Of a DNA stretch of 64,000 nucleotides, positions 57,444 through 64,000 are shown piece after piece. The position numbers and the translations under genes are program-made. The first letter of the stretch is position 1. Every line of letters begins with the position of its first letter. The notes under the pieces are model-generated. The model did no database searches and was not told the DNA's origin. It saw only the letters and a list, made by a program, of their open reading frames with translations. The stretch is from Cycas panzhihuaensis (Eukaryota > Cycadophyta), in contig CM041465.1 of NCBI GenBank assembly GCA_023213395.1, positions 250,673,741-250,737,740 on the forward strand, read 5' to 3'.

Positions 57444-57760
57444 TGATATTAGAGCACTTATATAACTTGCCCAGATTTTCTTCAAGATAATATGCAGGAG
57501 GCGGCTTGTGGAGAAAGCTAGCCTCCCATCCATCCAATAAGGAATAACTTCCTTATTGCTAATCCTCATTTATCTTCTTTTAATACTTGTGCTTCTCCTT
57601 TAGAGTGGGTTAGATCACCTTTTAATAAAAAATCCCTTATTTAATGCTTGTGCACCTCCTATTATTTATGTGTAGGAAATTAAATCTCTTTTTAATGAGA
57701 AGACCCTTCTCAATAGTTGCGCATCACCTTCTTAATAATTGTCCATCACCTCTTTAGGCC
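57444..57760 (+). other. Leader-like sequence with short repeats
   Basis: After the primer site, units built on GCTTGTGCNNCTCCT..TTTTAATnAnAAnnCCCTT recur three to four times (57585-57745). No gag follows. Confidence 0.5.
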
Positions 57761-57865
57761 TTAGACTTGAGACTCTTAACCCTGAGGCCCTTGACATTGG
57801 CAACTATCCCTCTAATAATAATGTTATCACTAAAATGATTTTAAAATTCCATCTTGTGACAAGAA

Positions 57866-58123
57866 ATGGTTTTGAAAATCCCACATCCTATAGCAGAAAT
57901 TGTGGAGAACAAAATGATGCCCAAGGGCAAACAAATCAAGCAAAGAGGACAATCAGTATCTGAAGAATGCCACCCCCATAACATTTCAAACCCCATAAGA
58001 ATTCAGTTTACCAATGAGATAGCAGATACAGAATTGCGAACATTGTACCTTGCTGTATCAAGGTTAAAATACACATATTTGATCATTAAAAATCAAAAGT
58101 TTGGTCACATAATCCAAGGTTGA
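57866..58123 (+). other. Open frame of unknown nature (85 codons)
   Basis: This frame and an overlapping one (57739-57963) are open. The protein begins MVLKIPHPIAEIVENK and has an ELRTLYLAV segment. I recognise no family. The codon pattern does not clearly separate it from chance, so it is listed only because the surrounding 3 kb is low in transposons. Confidence 0.2.
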
Positions 58124-58592
58124 ATTTCAATGTAATATAACACTAACTGAACAACTTAATGAGCATTCAATAGCTATAGGGTATGACCCTTTAACATACA
58201 TAGTGTAACCATAATATACTGAGCTATAATGTTAGGTCTTCAGATTATAAAACAAAATAAAGTTCATATCATGCTAACAAATATTAACTGTGTATATAGA
58301 TGTAGATAAGACTTATATGTGCACTTCAGACCATTTTGCAAGTTTTACGTGCCACTTCCAAAAGTGTTACAATTTAAAAATGGTTTGCTGTTTCATACAA
58401 CTATGTAACAAGCTATCAATTCCAAGCTTTTGAGATTCTAATTAATTTCAAGAACCTCTGAAGGGAATAGAAAAGCAATGTGGGTTCAAACAACCAGCTA
58501 AAATTAATTGATTCCTAAATGTTTTACGAATGGGAATATCCTAGGCTGAGAAAACATTAAAAGCACCTGCACAATAACCAACTTGTACAAAC

Positions 58593-58736
58593 CTTTACGC
58601 AACCTCCCTTTCTCCTTTGATCTGTTCTCGCCACCCATTATATAACCAGGAACAAGCCAGTGGAAGCGGTGTAGCATCTTCTGCAAAACTTCATAAACCT
58701 GCACACATAGCTCCCGTGTTGGGACAAGCACCAGTG
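58593..58736 (-). pseudogene. Lone exon of a DEAD-box RNA helicase (RH17/DDX31 type)
   Basis: The - strand codes for 48 residues covering helicase motifs Ia and Ib: [13 protein letters not shown] (PTREL = motif Ia) followed by [20 protein letters not shown] (GG = motif Ib). The PGYIMGGE and [11 protein letters not shown] wording is typical of RH17-like nucleolar helicases in ribosome biogenesis. The block is bounded by a plausible acceptor (TTCTAG at 58737-58742) and donor (GTTTGT at 58592-58587), and is 144 bp, keeping phase. I find no neighbouring exons (motif I, DEAD box) within 2 kb on either side. It is either one exon of a gene with very long introns or an isolated fragment. The rest of the open frame around it is intronic. 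Confidence 0.75.
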
Positions 58737-58742
58737 CTAGAA

Positions 58743-61061
58743 CAGGATCTGTCAGTTTAGCCTTAGAAGCAAGAATATCGTTTTATTGTTCAATAAATCA
58801 CAGAAAGTGATTAAGCTGTATAAAATATGATCAAATTTCCAGCATCCACTATCTCAGAAACACCTTCACATCCATTGTAAACTAAATCTCAGAAAGCTTT
58901 TGTATTTTGGCTCAATGAGTTTTGCTTGTATCCCCTACAACCACCCTTAACTGATTATATGAAAAGCAGTGAAATTTTAAATCATAAACCATGTTAAAAC
59001 CAAGTAATGCAACATGCTGACAATTTATGTAAGAGCCCATGTCATTATACCACAAGAGACAACCATGTGATCATGCAATTATGCAATGGTTGAAATTAAT
59101 TTTTCATCGTCATAAACAACCTCCATGATTATCAAACATCTCAACAATACAATTCAATGATACCCATGCACCAATCACACCAGATTAGGGCAATATTATT
59201 AACATTAGGAAAAAGCTGCACATGCTTCTTATAATAAATATACACCCCACGCGATTTAGGTTTGAACTTTGAGAACTGGCTTTATAACTAGCTTGGAAAT
59301 AAACCCTTCCATTTTCAAACAAGAAGAAAAGATAATTTCAATCATAGCACTGCAGCATAGAAGGACATTTGTGTTGCATTTAATGACTTATGATTCTTTT
59401 CATAGTATGTAAAAAACAGCAGCTACTGCCTGGAATCAGATCTTAAGAAAGATGATGGATTGAATGAATGTAAGGGGGGAAATATTTTGGCTAAACGAGA
59501 CTAAGAAAATGGATACAGATGATGACTCTGACCAGATTCTCAAATTGAGTTATAGTACATAAGAGAATAGAACACTCGAGAATGTTAAATCTTCCACCTA
59601 CTAAAGTCTCACAAGGAGAAGAGGAAAATATACAAATGAAGGCATACATAGTTTTCAACATCATTTTGACTCATTGCTCAATTTAAGCCTGTTGATTCCT
59701 GAAGTTGCATGTTTTGACGTGACAAATATTAATGCTGACTCTTTTTTATTGTAACTTCATCCCTAGCTCCTTGAACATCTTAGAATGCACATTTCTACAC
59801 TCATTCCAAATTCATGTCCAAAATCAAGTTTTGCATACTTGACTGACAATTTGCATTATTTTGTTGATGAATATCATTGCTATACAATACACAATCAAAA
59901 GGTTTCCATTGCAATTGAAAATCTTAGAGGAGTTGCTTACTCATGAAAAACATAAGTCAAATGCCACGACTCTGGTTCAACTGTGTCTCACATAATTACA
60001 TGTTCTATTTGTTTTCGCACTAAAAATCAGCAAAACAGTTTGATTATTTTCAGGATTCTTCCTTAGAACTAATCTGAACCGTCCTCTTGTTATATATAAG
60101 CTTGCATGTTTATATCTTTCAGCTGTCTCTTAAATGGCATTATTTCTCTCCCTTTCTTAGTAACCTTAATCATTTGAACCCCGTTCCACACAACATTGAA
60201 ACAAGTATTCATTTTGTTAACACTATCTTAGCTCATCACATTCTTCATCATGATGCATTTAAGTAGCACAAAAGAAAGACATGGGAATGCCAATACGATT
60301 GGGGATGGATTGGATACTTTCAAAATTTACACAATAGGAGGAAACCACAAATTAGGAATATATAAAAGATATGAAACCTGATATATGTGAAAAAAGCAGC
60401 CACATGTGAATGTAGAAAAATACCAAGTTAGCACTAAAGAATAAGAGAGGTGTGAAAAGAAGAAAGGCAGAAAAACAAAGGTGTACAAATTTTCTTTTCC
60501 TTCCCCCCCGTTCTTTTTTCTCTTTTTGACCAGATGAGGAGGTTAGGTTACAATAAGGGATAGATTTGGGGTTCCCTTTTCTTATTTTCCTTTCTTCACC
60601 ACCACCCACACCACACCCCGTTGTTTTGCACCCCCCGCCCTCCCATTTTTTCTCTTTTTGACCAGGTGAGAGGATTAGTGTTAGCTTATGATTAAGGATG
60701 GATTTAGGGTTGTCTTTTTTCTTTTCTTTTTCTCCCCCCCCAACCTCCCCCAAAACCCAGGTTTGTGCATGAAATGCCCACAAAGGCACCGGTAATGGGA
60801 ACATCTTGGGAAAATGTGGAGAGGTAATACAAGAACAGTACAAAAGAGTTTACACAGTTTCCTTGTACTCCCCATTCAGGAAGTTGCTTTGATTTGGCCT
60901 CAAATGCTTTAGGGCCTTAGCTTGCTTACTCATTCATTATGAATTCAGTTACAGTACCACTGTTTATTCTTCATCTAAAATGGGTAATTCAATAGACACC
61001 CATTTACCCTTCCTTTCTTCTTCTTCTTCTTCATTTGTTTACCTTTTTTTTTTCTAATAAT
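58743..61061. other. Non-coding, low-repeat stretch
   Basis: No gene or retroelement domain is seen. It could be a long helicase intron. It contains the pyrimidine-rich duplication at 60480-60750. Confidence 0.4.
60480..60750. repeat. Duplicated pyrimidine-rich segment
   Basis: Two copies, about 155-165 bp apart, of a TTTTTTCTCTTTTTGACCAG core, followed by GTGAGAGGATTAG or ATGAGGAGGTTAG, a TAAGGATnGATTTnGGGTT block and then C- and T-runs. A long open frame on the - strand here is a by-product of the composition. Confidence 0.7.
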
Positions 61062-61206
61062 TCATTTGAGGCAACAGATGTGAAAGACATCATCTGTTTT
61101 ACCCTTAGCTAGTAATTCAGGGGCATATGCTGTCTGACCAATCCTTGTATGTACAATGCAAGGTCCATAAATATTGGGAAGCAAATTTTCCTTTTTGTTC
61201 ACTTGA
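61062..61206 (-). pseudogene. Gypsy integrase C-terminal fragment
   Basis: The - strand reads LLPNIYGPCIVHTRIGQTAY followed by DDVFHICCLK, the segment before a chromodomain in gypsy integrases (family form KLxPRYYGPFxVxxRIG ... VFHVSCLK). It stops at the K of CCLK near 61065. It lies head to head with the MED13 fragment. Confidence 0.75.
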
Positions 61207-61339
61207 GAGTTGTCTGATCCAGAAGAGAGCATGAAAGCTGAAAGCGAGGAAGAGGAGAATCTTTCAACTGAGGAAGAATCAGAAAGCTCAAAGGACACAT
61301 ATAAAACCCTGGACAAATTGTTCGAAGAAAGGACCATAG

Positions 61340-62490
61340 AAAGAAGACCAGGAGAATATCCAGTTGTTGCTCCACATGGGATGACGGGTAGGCTTACTAG
61401 TTGCTATCTCAGTGATCTTGTGAGACAACTATATCAATGTAAAATGAAGGCATCAAATGATATCCCAGGAAGTAGTCTACCCTTCCATGCTAGTCAATCT
61501 TCCTATGGAAAAATAAGAGGACAGACTTGCCATGCAGAGGTTAGTCTTGGTTGCCTTGCTAGTAGAGCTGGAAAGGCATCACAAGTAAGCTCAAATTTAA
61601 ATAGAAATGGCATCAAACAGGACAACACTAATATGATCTTTACCGATCTTCTAATTAAAAATGAAACGAAACAGGGATGCCTAGAGTATGTTCAAGTAGT
61701 TGAAAGGACATTTATCTACCCTGTTGAAGTTGTGCTGGCTCCAATACTACCTGTGGTATTGGCTATAACTTGTCTCAGAAGATGCTGGTTACAAGAATGG
61801 GCCGGTACATCATGGCCGGAAAATGGTCAATTGGCTGACCTGTTAAGTGTAAGCTCGTCCATATCAAGGTCAATATTTGGCATTACTGATGGCAAGGGAT
61901 CTTTGGAGAGTTTGTGGATTGATTCTAATGGTTTGCACCCGCAAAATAGGAGTAATAGCAATGGCAGTAGCAGCAGCTGGGATAGTGTCAGCTCTAGTGA
62001 CAATGATGGGGAACCAAGGGTTGGTTCAGGAGAGCTTGAAGCAGATGTTGATTCTCTTGCTTCTCAGCAGTCTCATTTGACATCAGTTGAGCAGCTTGAG
62101 TTGGATGGGTCCAAAATTTTACAGGGTGGAAAACGTGGTCGTTCAAATGGAATTGAATTACTCAGTCAAGCAGCAACAGCTAAAGTGCACAAAGGGGCAA
62201 TACTACTGGGCTGGAAGTGCCAGGGCTTCGGCAGTAAGAACTGCCAATGATACAATTAAATCAAGGGCCAGTCTGACAGAACTGAATGCTGTGGGTGTGC
62301 CTTCTACGACAGCTGGAGTTGCCCAAAACCATTGGGATTGGCTTGATGGAATAGAAATGGACATTCAAACAGTTCTTGCAGAGTTTGGTGATTTAAGTGA
62401 CTTCCTTCAAGATGATGCCTTGGGCTTTGGTGAGCCTCCAGGCACTGCTGAGTCTGAGGCCCTTATGTTCTCTCTTGCTGACTATGGAGA
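61340..62490 (+). pseudogene. MED13: MED13 (Mediator kinase-module subunit) coding fragment without apparent introns
   Basis: The frame beginning near 61340 (GEYPVVAPHGMTGRLTSCYL) matches the N-terminal domain of plant MED13. Further blocks are TCHAEVSLGCLASR, then RTFIYPVEVVLAPILPVVLA and RCWLQEWAGTSW. The Ser-rich and acidic SGELEADVDSLASQQS region follows, then GGKRGRSNGIELLSQA. In another frame come GIEMDIQTVLAEFGDLSDF and DDALGFGEPPGTAESEALMF, a hallmark of MED13. Blocks that are far apart in the protein are joined without introns over 1.15 kb, suggesting a cDNA origin. One frameshift near 62170-62200 and junctions to foreign sequence at both ends make it a pseudogene. MED13 links the CDK8 module to core Mediator. 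An acidic N-terminal lead (61230-61335) is of unknown origin. Confidence 0.85.
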
Positions 62491-62580
62491 TGGAACAATC
62501 AGATTGGAACAGTTAGATGGTAAGCCATTGATTAAGCTTGTCAATGGCAGTAGATTAAAATTGTACAAATATTTTTTTTT
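62491..62580 (+). pseudogene. Gypsy-2-type integrase tail fused in frame to MED13
   Basis: Directly after the MED13 GDG residues the same frame continues RLEQLDGKPLIKLVNGSRLK, nearly the same as the integrase tail of gypsy 2 at 20740-20820 (KLEQLDGKPLTKLVNGSRLK). The fusion point is within about 62485-62500. A T-run (62571-62581) then ends the similarity. Confidence 0.88.
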
Positions 62581-62890
62581 TAAAAATGACCATACAACCC
62601 AAAGAGGGGTGGCGTTGTCAAATCATGATTGTGATACATGGGTGACATCATGTTAAAAGAAATAGTTGGTTGTAATGAAGGATATCATGGTGGGAAATGT
62701 GGAATCATGCACATGACAAGATTAATGCATCATAATCATGACTTGACAAGATAATCGACGGAAGATTTACAACACAAATAGCAGTTATTAAAACTTCATC
62801 GTCTCTTTCAAACATATCAATCACGGTCAGTAGTTCACAGTCCAGAGTAGAGAGAGTCGGCACGGGAGCAGAACAAAGGATCAGTACGAT

Positions 62891-63240
62891 GGCAGAGATA
62901 AAAGATATTGTAAAGCAACGATCCAAGGTTTAGACCTAAATGGCTCAAAATGCGTCTTGCGGATAAACGGAAAAGAATAATGATAGAAGCAAGATTTGGA
63001 AATTATATCCTGGCTGGTATGTTTCCAAAGTTTTCTGAAATTTTTATTTTTGGTAACTACTATTTTATCCATGCAGCTAGACTACTAGATATGTCAACTA
63101 GAAGAATTGCGGCACTTATTGGTTTACCAAGCAAGGAAGAAAAAATCTCTAAAGATAAATAGATTTCAAGAGAGTTAGCCGCGAAGCAGATTGGGGTAGA
63201 CACTGTCCCAAGATATAACTATCATCTCCAAAAGAAGGCC
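62891..63240 (+). pseudogene. Second copy of the gypsy 2 extra ORF (5' part)
   Basis: It begins MAEIKDIVK at 62891, matching MADTREMKK of the gypsy 2 ORF. After a frame change it continues IMIEARFGNYILAGMF, then RRIAALIGLPSKEEKI, SRELAAKQIGVD and a basic QKKARHL end. Order, spacing and position downstream of the integrase tail are the same as at 20455-19900, although the sequences differ greatly. It is cut at 63247 by the next copia LTR. Confidence 0.78.
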
Positions 63241-63247
63241 AGGCACC

Positions 63248-64000
63248 TGTAGAAGGTAATGTTTTATCTAGGGTAATGACTTATGTCTAAAGTATTTTGT
63301 GAGGATCACACATCATTACCCCCTTTCACTCTTAGGGTGACAAGTGGCACAATCATGTTGAGCAGTTTCCAATTTTCCCGTTCATTTCAACTGTATATAT
63401 AGACATATAATTGATCAATAAAGACAGAGAATTCATCTATCATCATTGTGAATCTTTTCATGGTATTAGAGTAGGCTATTGGCTCTTCCTACCTGTGAAA
63501 GAGCCAAGCTAGGGTTTCAAAAAAAGAAGAAGAATTGAATCAAGTCTGTTGTCAAGACATTATCATCAAAGTACAGATCAGAGAACAAACCAGAATCATA
63601 CGAAATTGTACGATCGTACGGCTTTGAACGAAAGCATACGGGCACCAAAAATTGAAGTGCTCAAAATTCGACAAAACTTACCCAGATTGTGGATCGGAGC
63701 CTCCTCGACATTTCTTCCTTCTGGGCCAACATCATTTGAAGCCGTTTTGAAGCATTTTCAAGCAATTTTATGGGCATGCGAGTTTGAGGCCTTCTTTCAC
63801 ATCTTTTCTTCAAAAATCCAGCATAAAACACTGGTACAAAGCCTTTGAATCTCTTCTCATCTCAAAACGAAGGGTTTAAGTTTATTTTTTCAAGATGTTA
63901 TCTCCTTTTTCGAAAGTTTTTTTCTCTATTTTTCAAAAAACCCTAGGGCTTGGGTTTGGACCTTTTACCAGTCATTTCTCTCAGATCTGAAAGAATCTCA
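63248..64000 (+). mobile_element. Copia H (family B), 5' end
   Basis: A 213-bp 5' LTR (63248-63460) begins TGTAGAAGGTAATGTTTTATC and includes TGACAAGTGGC and TATATATAGAC. It is followed at once by the primer site TGGTATTAGAGTAGG (63461-63475). The rest is leader, similar in inverted form to the 6100-6780 leader of element B (the AAGAAGAAGAA run and GGATCGGAGCCTCCTC). Gag would begin beyond the window. The left flank is GCACC (63243-63247). Confidence 0.9.

Noticed and set aside
57739-57963. Possible host gene upstream of the helicase exon
   Set aside because: It overlaps another open frame, starts in leader repeats and has no recognisable family; evidence is too weak for a gene call.
60352-60843. 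163-codon - strand open frame
   Set aside because: It reads through the pyrimidine-rich duplication; the Lys/Glu/Gly-rich product reflects base composition only.

Overview
The window is a stretch of a large, AT-rich, repeat-dense plant nuclear genome. The evidence is stacked Ty1/copia and Ty3/gypsy LTR retrotransposons with plant-type primer sites (initiator-Met tRNA and a tRNA-Asp-like site), gypsy integrases with chromodomains, and remnants of two plant genes: Mediator subunit MED13 and a DEAD-box RNA helicase of the RH17/DDX31 type. Such deep nesting suggests a large genome, possibly a gymnosperm, but the sequence does not settle the lineage. I see no intact host gene, no tRNA or rRNA gene, no CRISPR array and no bacterial or organellar segment. 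Almost all coding sequence is broken retroelement gag-pol.

Layout. 1-1539: 3' end of a non-autonomous copia element (family D, + strand). 1766-6999: complete copia element B (- strand, TSD CCCAA). 7226-9889: a copia fragment, an LTR-like segment and unexplained sequence. 9890-36809: gypsy 1 (- strand, chromodomain type). Gypsy 2 (12234-34625, - strand) is inserted in its protease region. Gypsy 2 in turn carries gypsy 3 (13479-19248, + strand), inserted in an extra open reading frame downstream of integrase, and copia A (24483-31541, - strand, TSD TGATA), inserted in the protease. 36823-38411: an isolated LTR plus leader. 38412-52334: copia C (+ strand), split by D1 (41155-45578, - strand, TSD CTAAG) and copia G (46019-51544, - strand). 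D1 itself carries a 322-bp miniature LTR retrotransposon (42928-43249, TSD TAATT). 53692-56126: 5'-truncated relative of copia A. 56127-57443: LTRs of two more copia elements. 57444-61061: the least repetitive part, with a lone helicase exon. 61062-63247: a mosaic joining a MED13 coding fragment without apparent introns to gypsy-2-type integrase and extra-ORF sequence. 63248-64000: 5' LTR and leader of another family-B copia.

How it fits together. Insertion order can be read from the nesting: gypsy 1 before gypsy 2 before gypsy 3 and copia A; copia C before D1 before the miniature element. D1 is a deletion derivative of the family it landed in. The main points for follow-up are the MED13/gypsy chimera, the gypsy-2 extra ORF (two copies), the covarying palindromes in the family-A LTRs, the miniature LTR element, and the 45-bp alternating minisatellite of family D.
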